5,400 nt of DNA. Origin: Deltaproteobacteria bacterium. Lineage in GTDB: Bacteria > Desulfobacterota > Binatia > UBA9968. The notes below the pieces were generated by a model. That model was not told where the DNA came from, made no database searches, and saw only the letters and a program-made list of their open reading frames with translations. Both the position numbers and the translations under genes were made by a program. Shown here piece by piece: positions 1 to 5,332 of this stretch. Location of the stretch: the NCBI GenBank assembly GCA_016844625.1, contig JAERMN010000290.1:1-5400 (forward strand), written 5' to 3'. How positions within the stretch are numbered: position 1 is the stretch's first letter; each line of letters starts with the position of its first letter.

Positions 1-1360
1 GCTATCGGCGAGATCCGAAACATCGACGGCGCGGATTGGGATTTGGAGATTGGCGGCGTTGCCGACATCGTCAACGAACGCGGCAGTTCGCCGGCGGTGC
101 TGTTCGATTCCGTCAAAGGTTATCCCAAGGGCTATCGCGTGCTGGTCAACTCGCTCGGCTCGACCAAGCGGCTCGGACTGAGTTTGGGCATGGCGCAAAA
201 TATGACTTCGATGGAATTTGTCACCGAGTGGCGCCAGCGCTCGAAGGCTTTGAAACATATTCCGCCGCGTGTCGTGCGCGACGGGCCGGTGCTGGAGAAT
301 ATTCAGCGCGGCAAGGACGTGAATATTCTCAAGTTCCCGACGCCGCGCTGGTTCGAGTTGGACGGTGGCAGATATATCGGCACGGGCAGCGTGAATATTA
401 CCCATGATCCCGAAGAAGGCTGGACCAATCTCGGCACGGCGCGCGTGATGATCCACGACGAGAACCACCGTCGGCTTTTACATCGCGCCGGGACGCCATG
501 GGCGGATTCATCGCGACAAGGCGTTTGCCCGCGGCGAGCCGTTCAAAGTGGCGATCTCGGTGGGCCATGATCCGTTGATCTTTCTCGCTGGTGCGCTCGA
601 AGTGCCTTACGGCGTCTGCGAGTACGACTTTATCGGCGGCATTCAGGGTGAACCAGTTGATGTGATCAAGGGCGAGTTCACCGGCCTGCCGATTCCGGCC
701 ACGGCGGAAATTGTTTTGGAAGGCGAATGCGTACCTGGGCCGGAAAAGATCGAAGGGCCGTTCGGCGAGTGGACGGGTTACTACGGCAGCTCGTCGCGCC
801 CGGAGCCGATCGTGAAAATTCACAATGTCATGCATCGTATCGACCCGATCCTGCTCGGCTACACGCGCAAGTGGCGCGCGCCGCTCAAAGCCGCGCTGGT
901 GTGGGACGATCTCGAAGCGGCGGGCGTGCCGGACGTGCGCGGCGTGTGGTATCACGAAGCAGCGGGCGCGGCGTATCTGTTTCTTGTCGTCTCGATCAAG
1001 CAGCGCTATCCGGGCCACGCGCGCCAAGCCGGTTTGGTCGCCACCGAGTGTCATGCCGCGGCGTATTTGGGCCGCTACACCATTGTCGTTGACGACGATA
1101 TCGATCCGACCAACTTGAACGAAGTTTTGTGGGCGGTGTGCACGCGCTCGGATCCGGTGCAGGATATTGAAATTTTACGGCGCTGTTGGAGCGGCCCGCT
1201 CGACCCGATCATTCCGAGAGACCAGAAGGGTTTCAACTCGCGGGCGATCATCGACGCGACGCGGCCGTATGAGTGGAAAGATACATTTCCGCCAGTATCG
1301 CGTTCGAGCCGCGAGCTGCGCGAGCGAATACTTGGAAAGTGGGCCGAGAAACTTTCGTAG
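1..1360 (+). pseudogene. UbiD-family (de)carboxylase, 5' truncated by window edge and frameshifted
   Basis: The product belongs to the UbiD family: cytoplasmic, prenylated-FMN-dependent enzymes that reversibly decarboxylate aromatic, heteroaromatic or unsaturated acids. Frame 1 is open from base 1, so the start lies upstream. It reads to about 465, and the family sequence then continues in frame 2 from 467 to the stop at 1358-1360. Joined, this gives about 452 residues, near the usual 450-500. Family landmarks seen are NLGTAR (427-444), whose Asn and Arg match the conserved cofactor/active-site pair; the His of APGRH (497-499), 18 residues after that Arg as in Fdc1; GVCEYDF with a likely metal-ligand Glu (620-622); and EGPFGE (752-769), which carries the two catalytic Glu residues of the Glu-Arg-Glu network. 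All catalytic residues are present, so one extra base is the only visible defect. It could be a recent mutation or a sequencing error. The substrate cannot be told, and no UbiX partner lies in the window. Confidence 0.9.
463..469 (+). other. Single-base frameshift inside the ubiD-family gene
   Basis: Frame 1 reads ...MIHDEN up to the aac codon at 463-465, and frame 2 reads TVGFYIAPGRHGRIHRDK from 467. Dropping one c of the cc pair at 465-466 joins them into a continuous family-like sequence with no residue missing. The corrected Arg-to-His active-site spacing (18 residues) equals that of the characterised family member Fdc1. No slippery heptamer or stimulatory structure is evident, so programmed frameshifting is unlikely. 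If translated from the annotatable GTG at 548, the downstream piece would lack the Asn/Arg half of the active site. Confidence 0.85.
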
Positions 1361-1380
1361 GGGCAATGGGAAGAAGAAAA

Positions 1381-1557
1381 TTCACCACAAAGAGCACAAA
1401 GGTCACAAAGTTAGAAGACATTCGGATTCGGAGCATTAACCGCAAAGAACGCAGAGAACGCAAAGGGTTTTGTTCTGGCGCGCTGCGCGCCCTATGTGTT
1501 CTTTGTGCCCTTTGTGGTTAATCTCTTACTTCGTGCTCTTCGTGTCTTCGTGGTGAA
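1381..1557. repeat. Nested inverted repeat of 9-bp-period units (gap after ubiD)
   Basis: The gap contains no convincing gene. The left half has CACAAAG at 1386, 1395 and 1404, then CGCAAAG-type units at 1441, 1450 and 1459, each set spaced exactly 9 bp. The right half has the complement: CTATGTG/CTTTGTG at 1492, 1501 and 1510, then CTTCGTG at 1529, 1538 and 1546. Outer arms (about 1381-1410 with 1529-1557) begin with the same TTCACCAC. Inner arms (about 1435-1456 with 1501-1522) share ATTAACC. Between them lies a perfect GC hairpin. The same units recur at 2573, 5143, 5187, 5241 and 5341, so this is a dispersed family. It may fold as a long RNA hairpin limiting read-through, but there is no classical T-tract terminator. 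Confidence 0.8.
1477..1491. repeat. GC-rich perfect palindrome at the core of the nested repeat
   Basis: GGCGCGC and GCGCGCC flank a single T, giving 7-bp perfect arms. It lies near the symmetry centre of the larger inverted repeat and would form the tip of a long hairpin or cruciform. Confidence 0.75.
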
Positions 1558-1558
1558 T

Positions 1559-1565
1559 AGAAAGG
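1559..1565 (+). promoter_or_regulatory. Ribosome-binding site for the gene at 1573
   Basis: AGAAAGG lies 7 nt before the ATG at 1573. It is a moderate Shine-Dalgarno match immediately after the end of the inverted repeat, and it supports the chosen start. Confidence 0.55.
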
Positions 1566-1572
1566 TTTTCAT

Positions 1573-2535
1573 ATGTCACTACAACTAACACTTGCTTGCG
1601 GCGATTATGATCGGACCCATCCCTTGATCGACGGCTCGGTGCAGCCGGAGGGGATCGAGCTTAATTGGCTCGTGCTGCCGCATTTGGAAATCTGGACGCG
1701 CATGCTCAACTACTATGACTTCGACGCCTCGGAGATTTCCTTGTCGTCGTACATCATCGCGCGCAGCATCGGCAAACCGCTAACGGCGATCCCGGTGTTT
1801 CCGGCGCGGGCGTTTCGCCATTCCTATATTTTCATCAACACCAAGAGCCACATTCGCGAGCCGAAAGACTTAATGGGCAAGCGCGTCGGCCTGGCCGAGT
1901 TTCAACAGACCGCGACTGTCTGGATCCGCGGCACGCTGCAACATGAGTACGGCGTCAATCTCGACGACATCGAGTGGTTCACCTGGGTGCCTCACTCGCG
2001 CATGGAAATGGCTTTGCCCAAGCGCTACAAAGTCACGCATCTGACGCCGGACAAAAAGCCGGATCAAATGCTTTTCGACGGCGAGCTCGACGCGATCATG
2101 ATTCCGAGTCTATTCCCTTCGCTGTTCAACCCACCGCCGCATGTGCGGCGCTTGTTCGAAGATTCGCCGAAAGTCGAAGCCGAGTACTACAAAAAGACCG
2201 GTATCTTTCCGATCATGCACTCGGTGGCGTTGCGCCAAGATGTCTGGGAAGCCCACCCTTGGATCGCGCGCAGTTTGTTCAAGGGCTTTCAGCGCGCCAA
2301 GGAAGATGCTTATGCGCGCTTGCGCGATCTGTCGCCGTATAAAATTAGCCTTGCCTGGTTTCGCGGCCCGGTGGATGAGCAGCAGCGGATACTCGGCGAC
2401 GATCCCTGGCCGTACGGCTTTGAAAAGAATCGCTACGTGGTCGAGACGTTGATGGGTTATCTGTACGAGCAAGGGTTAGCGGAGAAGCAGTTGACCTACG
2501 AAGGGCTATTCGCGCCGAACACGTTGGATCTGTAG
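1573..2535 (+). CDS. 4,5-dihydroxyphthalate decarboxylase-like protein (type II periplasmic-binding fold, no signal peptide)
   Basis: The 320-residue protein resembles the 4,5-dihydroxyphthalate decarboxylase (Pht5/PhtD) family, whose members have the fold of ABC-transporter binding proteins but act as cytoplasmic enzymes in phthalate breakdown. Family-like stretches are ACGDYDRTHPLIDG (8-21), FPARAFRHSYIFIN (76-89), a GKRVGL..F.QTA.VW.RG.L..EYGV segment (102-128), FPIMHSVALR (212-221) and DPWPYG (277-282) followed by a C-terminal helix with EQGL (299-302). The length is typical. The N-terminus goes straight into the first beta strand with no hydrophobic leader, so it is probably not exported; automated pipelines often still call such proteins ABC substrate-binding proteins. 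The start is supported by the ribosome-binding site and by the conserved N-terminal motif. The actual substrate is not known. An enzyme role is inferred from family resemblance and from the decarboxylase-type neighbours. Confidence 0.82.
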   Translation: MSLQLTLACGDYDRTHPLIDGSVQPEGIELNWLVLPHLEIWTRMLNYYDFDASEISLSSYIIARSIGKPLTAIPVFPARAFRHSYIFINTKSHIREPKDLMGKRVGLAEFQQTATVWIRGTLQHEYGVNLDDIEWFTWVPHSRMEMALPKRYKVTHLTPDKKPDQMLFDGELDAIMIPSLFPSLFNPPPHVRRLFEDSPKVEAEYYKKTGIFPIMHSVALRQDVWEAHPWIARSLFKGFQRAKEDAYARLRDLSPYKISLAWFRGPVDEQQRILGDDPWPYGFEKNRYVVETLMGYLYEQGLAEKQLTYEGLFAPNTLDL

Positions 2536-2557
2536 GAGCTTCGTAGCTAAAACCGCA

Positions 2558-2588
2558 ATTCGGAGTATTAACCGCAAAGGGCGCAAAG
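2558..2588. repeat. Copy of the 9-bp-period CGCAAAG repeat
   Basis: Bases 2558-2579 match 1426-1447 at 21 of 22 positions (ATTCGGAG, then ATTAACCGCAAAG with one substitution between). CGCAAAG follows again at 2582, 9 bp after the first. It starts 22 bp after the stop of the preceding gene. Confidence 0.75.
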
Positions 2589-2594
2589 TCGGAA

Positions 2595-2638
2595 GGGGAC
2601 TGGCTACTTTTTGCTCTTGCAAAAAGTTGCCTGTCCCC
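2595..2638. repeat. REP-like imperfect palindrome, 20-bp arms
   Basis: Left arm 2595-2614 begins GGGGACTGGCTAC and right arm 2619-2638 ends GTTGCCTGTCCCC, around the 4-nt loop TCTT. Of 20 positions, 18 pair. The two mismatches, at the fourth T of the left motif and its inner counterpart, are both T opposite T, an asymmetry typical of single-strand-recognised REP-like elements. It resembles GGGGACAGGC-type intergenic palindromes that are common in environmental bacteria. A mobilising Y1 (REP-associated) transposase is not in the window. Confidence 0.75.
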
Positions 2639-2655
2639 CTTTGGGATCGTCGTAG

Positions 2656-2674
2656 GGGCGTATGGCATACGCCC
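2656..2674. repeat. Perfect palindrome with 9-bp arms
   Basis: GGGCGTATG and CATACGCCC flank a single G, within a GTAGGGGCGTATGGC context. It resembles a widespread short intergenic hairpin of environmental genomes and lies 17 bp after the REP-like palindrome. Confidence 0.75.
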
Positions 2675-2680
2675 TTGGTC

Positions 2681-2705
2681 GCTCAGGATAAACTCCGTCG
2701 AAGGG
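2681..2705 (+). repeat. Dispersed GCTCAGGATA...CGTCGAAGGG element, copy 1
   Basis: Its reverse complement aligns with 2899-2924. The shared cores are TATCCTGAGC and CGACG, with about 21 of 26 columns identical. The two copies therefore face each other and bracket roughly 190 bp containing two further palindromes. Confidence 0.65.
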
Positions 2706-2727
2706 AGCACGAAGTTCGGAGTCTAAG

Positions 2728-2781
2728 GGAGCGCGGACATTCTTGTCCGCGTATCGTTGCAGGTTAGAAAACCCGCGCTCC
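2728..2781. repeat. Composite hairpin element (GGAGCGCGG ... CCGCGCTCC)
   Basis: The inner hairpin has CGCGGACA (2732-2739) and TGTCCGCG (2744-2751), 8-bp perfect arms around TTCT. The outer ends GGAGCGCGG (2728-2736) and CCGCGCTCC (2773-2781) are also perfect complements. The two pairings share bases, so the element has two mutually exclusive folds. Confidence 0.7.
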
Positions 2782-2820
2782 GTTGAAGAGCCATTTGCGC
2801 GCGATAAATGAGAAGACGTC

Positions 2821-2886
2821 GTAGCCCGGATGGAGTAAAACGGAATCCAGGAATTCCCGGATTACGCGCTGCTTCATCCGGGCTAC
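2821..2886. repeat. 66-bp nested palindrome (GTAGCCCGGATG element)
   Basis: The outer arms GTAGCCCGGATG (2821-2832) and CATCCGGGCTAC (2875-2886) are perfectly complementary over 12 bp. Inside, AATCCAGGAA (2844-2853) abuts TTCCCGGATT (2854-2863), complementary at 9 of 10. The architecture matches a GTAGCCCGGATG...CATCCGGGCTAC repeat that I recall as common between genes in many proteobacterial and environmental genomes. Confidence 0.75.
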
Positions 2887-2902
2887 GGGCTCGCTGAGCC
2901 CG
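2886..2902. repeat. Perfect 7-bp-stem hairpin abutting the nested palindrome
   Basis: CGGGCTC (2886-2892), loop GCT, GAGCCCG (2896-2902). It shares base 2886 with the preceding 66-bp element and leads directly into the next repeat copy. No T-tract follows, so an intrinsic terminator is not claimed. Confidence 0.65.
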
Positions 2903-2942
2903 CTCGACGCGGTCTATCCTGAGCGGAGTCGAAGGACTCAGG
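2899..2942 (-). repeat. Dispersed GCTCAGGATA element, copy 2 (inverted), with hairpin
   Basis: Bases 2899-2924 are the inverted counterpart of copy 1 at 2681-2705. The adjoining CCTGAG (2918-2923) pairs with CTCAGG (2937-2942), and GAGTC (2926-2930) pairs with GACTC (2935-2939) around GAAG. It ends 8 bp before the next gene's ribosome-binding site. The motif resembles the CCTTCGACTCCGCTCAGGATA repeat seen in many environmental genomes. Confidence 0.65.
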
Positions 2943-2950
2943 CGTAAGGC

Positions 2951-2958
2951 GAGAGGGG
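2951..2958 (+). promoter_or_regulatory. Ribosome-binding site for the gene at 2964
   Basis: GAGAGGGG lies 5 nt before the ATG at 2964. It fixes the start that gives a proper signal peptide. Confidence 0.6.
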
Positions 2959-2963
2959 ATTGG

Positions 2964-3917
2964 ATGAATCACTTAGTGATTATAGTCTTATCGTTATTCA
3001 TTTCGGCAGCGGTCGGCGAGGCCGCTGATAAGGTGCGCTTGTCGATATCGGCTGTCGATGTGTCTTTTTTGACCTCAGGGGTGGCGCTCAAGCGGGGAAT
3101 GTTTCGCGACGAAGGGTTGGACGTCGAGCTTATCCGCATGAACGCCAATGTATCGATCACGGCGCTCAGCACCGGCGATATCGATTACACCATGGTGTTC
3201 GCATCGGTGGTGCGCGGCGCGCTGCGCGGTATGCCGATGAAAGTCGTCGCCAGCTTCATGGACAGCTCGACGCACTTGTTGATCGCCCGGCCCGAATACA
3301 AATCGATTCGAGACTTAAAGGGTAAGACGCTGGCCGTCAGCACTTATGGCGCGACGTCCGATGTCGCCGCGCGCATGATGATGAAACAGGGCGGGCTCGA
3401 CCCGGAAAAGGAACTGAAAATTATTCAGCTGGGCGCTGAGCGGGCGCGCTATGCGGCATTGAAGGAAGGCATCGTCGATGTCGCGGTGCTGTCGCCGCCG
3501 ACGGACACGGATGCGCAGCGCAGCGGCTTGCGCGTGTTGTCACGCTTCCACGAGCTCTTCAAGATGCCGTTCACCGGCCTTGGAACCCACTTGAAAAAGC
3601 TCAAAGAGAGGCCGGACGAAGTGAAGCGCATGGCCAAGGCTCTACTCCGCGCTAATCGATACGTGCGCTCGAACCGGGACGGGACCATGCAAACCATGAT
3701 GGATTGGATCAAAGTCGACCGCGAGAGCGCCGCGGCGACCTACGATTCGACGTGGAAGATTTTTAGCGAAGACGGCGGCATTTCGGAAAGCGGGCTCAAG
3801 CTCGTCATCGACCAGGGCCGCGAGGCGATGAAGATCGAACGAGCAGTGGCAAACAGCGAAGTCGCGGATTTCAACATTATTCGAGAAGTGCAAAAGGAGT
3901 TGGGGATCAAGAAGTAA
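2964..3917 (+). CDS. Exported ABC-transporter substrate-binding protein, NitT/TauT (NMT1/SsuA-like) family
   Basis: The 317-residue protein has an N-terminal signal peptide. Residues 3-17 are a hydrophobic core (HLVIIVLSLFISAAV), and cleavage is likely near GEA-ADK at about 20-21. There is no lipobox cysteine, so it should be a soluble periplasmic or extracytoplasmic protein. The mature part reads like an NMT1/TauA-type binding protein: strand KVRLSIS (23-29), KRGMFRDEGLDVELI (43-57) where the ligand-binding lobe begins, a GDIDYTM segment (71-77), SIRDLKGKTLAVSTYGATSD (114-133), and the hinge-side EGIVDVAVLSPP (168-179). Such proteins deliver anionic organics such as sulfonates, nitrate, pyrimidine precursors or aromatic acids to a permease/ATPase pair. 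Neither partner is in the window, so it is an orphan here. Neighbouring decarboxylase-like genes suggest, but do not show, a carboxylic acid ligand. The long repeat-rich leader before it separates it from the upstream gene. Confidence 0.85.
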   Translation: MNHLVIIVLSLFISAAVGEAADKVRLSISAVDVSFLTSGVALKRGMFRDEGLDVELIRMNANVSITALSTGDIDYTMVFASVVRGALRGMPMKVVASFMDSSTHLLIARPEYKSIRDLKGKTLAVSTYGATSDVAARMMMKQGGLDPEKELKIIQLGAERARYAALKEGIVDVAVLSPPTDTDAQRSGLRVLSRFHELFKMPFTGLGTHLKKLKERPDEVKRMAKALLRANRYVRSNRDGTMQTMMDWIKVDRESAAATYDSTWKIFSEDGGISESGLKLVIDQGREAMKIERAVANSEVADFNIIREVQKELGIKK

Positions 3918-3920
3918 GGC

Positions 3921-3996
3921 TGGAGTAATGGAGTAATGGAGTGATGGAGTGGTGGGTTAAGACAATGCTCCAGTACTCCAACACTCCATCACTCCA
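3921..3996. repeat. 8-bp tandem repeat and its inverted counterpart, forming a hairpin before the amidohydrolase gene
   Basis: TGGAG recurs at 3921, 3929, 3937 and 3945, and CTCCA recurs at 3968, 3976, 3984 and 3992, both with an exact 8-bp period. The four units on each side pair in order (3921 with 3992-3996, and so on), leaving a loop at about 3950-3967. The extended arms agree at about 25 of 30 positions. The element begins 3 nt after one gene's stop codon and ends 17 nt before the next gene's ATG, so it fills the gap. It could act as a transcript stabiliser, an attenuator or simply a slippage-prone repeat; the sequence does not decide. Confidence 0.8.
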
Positions 3997-4003
3997 GTTC
4001 TCT

Positions 4004-4008
4004 GGGGG
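4004..4008 (+). promoter_or_regulatory. Ribosome-binding site for the gene at 4014
   Basis: GGGGG, 5 nt before the ATG, lies just outside the 3' arm of the 8-bp-period hairpin. It supports the start codon choice. Confidence 0.5.
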
Positions 4009-4013
4009 TTGCC

Positions 4014-5129
4014 ATGAAGAACGGTTTTCGCGCTTTCGACAGCGACATGCACGTTTACGACGCGGCGAATCTGTACGAGAAGTACATGAATCCTAAATGG
4101 GGCGAACGGGTTCCGCGCGGGCAGCGTAATGGCAAGCATGGCCGGGTCGAGTTCAAACTAAGCGGCGGAAAGGAAACGCTACGGGCGATCACCGACGTGA
4201 TAGATCATGGGCAAAAGCAGGTCGCCGACCGTTATGACTTCGCAGTCGCGCGTGATTACGATGCGGTATCGCAAGTGGAAGCGATGGACCGGGAAGGGTT
4301 GGATGTCGCGGTGTTGTTCCGAACCTCGCCGCTGCACTGTGACGAGACGTTGGCAGCGGAGTACGCCAACGATCTGTGCAAAGCCTGGAACGATTGGATC
4401 GCCGAGTTCTGCAAGGTTAACCCGCAGCGGCTCAAAGCTTCGGCGCTGATCACTTTGCATGACGTTGACCTGGCGGTCGATGAAGTGCGGCGCGTGGTCA
4501 ATACATTGGGCATCCGCGCACTGTCGCTTTGTCCGGAGCCGATCAACGGTAAACGCATCCATGACCGCTACTTCGATCCGCTTTGGGCCGAGATCGAAAA
4601 GCTCGGCGTGGCGCTATGCTTTCATCCGCCGGCGCGGCCCAAGCAGGATCAGGTTGCGAATAAGCTCTTCGGCCATCCGAACGCGAACATCGTCGCTCTG
4701 GCGCTGCGCAATCCAGTCGAGCTAATCCAAGCGGTATCTTGTTTCTGCGCCGGGGGCGTGCTCGAGAAGTTTCCCAAGCTGCGTGTCGCGTTTCTCGAAG
4801 GCAACTGCGCTTGGCTGCCGTGGTTGCTCTATCGCCTCGACGAACGCGCCAAGTTGCACGGCCCGCTGGCGGATGTGCCGCTGTCGCGCCAGCCGAGCGA
4901 ATATTTTTTGCAGCAATGCTTTATTTCCTGCGATCCCGACGAGGAGTTGGTCACCGATGTGATTAAACGCGTCGGCGATGACAACATTCTCATTTCCACT
5001 GATTATCCCCATATTGACGCTCACTTCCCGCATGCGCTCGATGAGTTCTTCGAAATCAAAGACATGAGCGACACCAGCCGCCGTAAAACTCTGTGGGACA
5101 ATTGCGCGCGGCTGTATGATTTGCATTAA
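4014..5129 (+). CDS. Amidohydrolase-2 / ACMSD-like metal-dependent hydrolase or decarboxylase
   Basis: The 371-residue protein has the features of the amidohydrolase-related (PF04909) branch, which includes ACMSD, gamma-resorcylate decarboxylase and LigW: cytoplasmic TIM-barrel metalloenzymes, many of them decarboxylases. The first-strand metal motif is DSDMHVYD (9-16), giving Asp11-x-His13 where ACMSD has HxH; related decarboxylases use Glu-x-His. Later ligands are His204 in LCFHPP (201-206) and Asp330 in ISTDYPH (327-333). EGNCAWLPWLLYRLDE (262-277) is a characteristic strand-helix segment of this branch. GIRALSLCP (166-174), HDRYFDPLW (183-191) and the C-terminal DNCARLYDL (362-370) are also typical. 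The length is usual for the subgroup. It follows an exported binding protein and lies in a group with two other decarboxylase-like genes, so decarboxylation or hydrolysis of a related acid is plausible. The substrate is unknown, and simple hydrolysis cannot be excluded. Confidence 0.86.
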   Translation: MKNGFRAFDSDMHVYDAANLYEKYMNPKWGERVPRGQRNGKHGRVEFKLSGGKETLRAITDVIDHGQKQVADRYDFAVARDYDAVSQVEAMDREGLDVAVLFRTSPLHCDETLAAEYANDLCKAWNDWIAEFCKVNPQRLKASALITLHDVDLAVDEVRRVVNTLGIRALSLCPEPINGKRIHDRYFDPLWAEIEKLGVALCFHPPARPKQDQVANKLFGHPNANIVALALRNPVELIQAVSCFCAGGVLEKFPKLRVAFLEGNCAWLPWLLYRLDERAKLHGPLADVPLSRQPSEYFLQQCFISCDPDEELVTDVIKRVGDDNILISTDYPHIDAHFPHALDEFFEIKDMSDTSRRKTLWDNCARLYDLH

Positions 5130-5142
5130 GACGAAGATCAAC

Positions 5143-5202
5143 CACAAAGGGCACATAGAAAAGGGATTCGGACACGGAGGGTTAGCCGCAAAGAACGCAA
5201 AA
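5143..5202. repeat. 9-bp-period CACAAAG / CGCAAAG repeat after the last gene
   Basis: CACAAAG at 5143 and CACATAG at 5152, then CGCAAAG at 5187 and CGCAAAA at 5196, are spaced 9 bp within each pair. The intervening GGATTCGGA (5165-5173) is also found before the CGCAAAG units at 1425. This is the same compound order as in 1381-1465, a partial copy of the left half of that element. Confidence 0.7.
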
Positions 5203-5240
5203 GATTTTCTTTGGAACCAGCAGGATCTTGTCGATCGAAG

Positions 5241-5256
5241 CTTTGTGATCTTTGTA
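5241..5256. repeat. Inverted 9-bp-period unit pair (CTTTGTG)
   Basis: CTTTGTG at 5241 and CTTTGTA at 5250 are the complement of the CACAAAG units 90 bp upstream. The tail therefore repeats, in a degraded form, the inverted arrangement seen after the first gene. Confidence 0.55.
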
Positions 5257-5267
5257 CTACTATAGTT

Positions 5268-5296
5268 GACAATTTGCGCGGCTTGCGCAAATTGTC
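5268..5296. repeat. Perfect 12-bp inverted repeat with 5-nt loop
   Basis: GACAATTTGCGC (5268-5279) and GCGCAAATTGTC (5285-5296) are exact complements around GGCTT. It is the longest perfect stem in the window. The left end overlaps TTGACA (5266-5271), a consensus -35 hexamer, but no good -10 lies at 16-18 bp. It could be an operator, a repeat element or a hairpin in RNA from the upstream gene. It lacks a T-tract. Confidence 0.75.
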
Positions 5297-5332
5297 CGGG
5301 CGTCAAATACCCTCGGACTCGGATATTCCTCC

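Noticed and set aside
463..480. Programmed +1 frameshift in the ubiD-family gene
   Set aside because: No slippery sequence, in-frame rare stop or downstream stimulatory structure is seen at the junction. UbiD genes are not known to need recoding.
398..1054. 218-codon reading frame on the - strand
   Set aside because: It is antisense to the UbiD-family sequence, has an Arg/His/Ala-rich composition typical of shadow frames in GC-rich genes, and shows no motif.
1273..1521. Small + strand reading frame with Lys/Arg-rich then Cys/Leu-rich peptide
   Set aside because: Its sequence is a direct product of the 9-bp-period repeat (multiple of three) and it overlaps the end of the ubiD-family gene. 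It has no ribosome-binding site or independent family resemblance.
1361..1572. Intrinsic terminator after the ubiD-family gene
   Set aside because: Strong inverted repeats are present, but no stem is followed by a run of T, so a terminator call is not supported.
2536..2963. CRISPR array
   Set aside because: The repeats are different palindromes with irregular spacing. There is no set of identical direct repeats with similar-length spacers.
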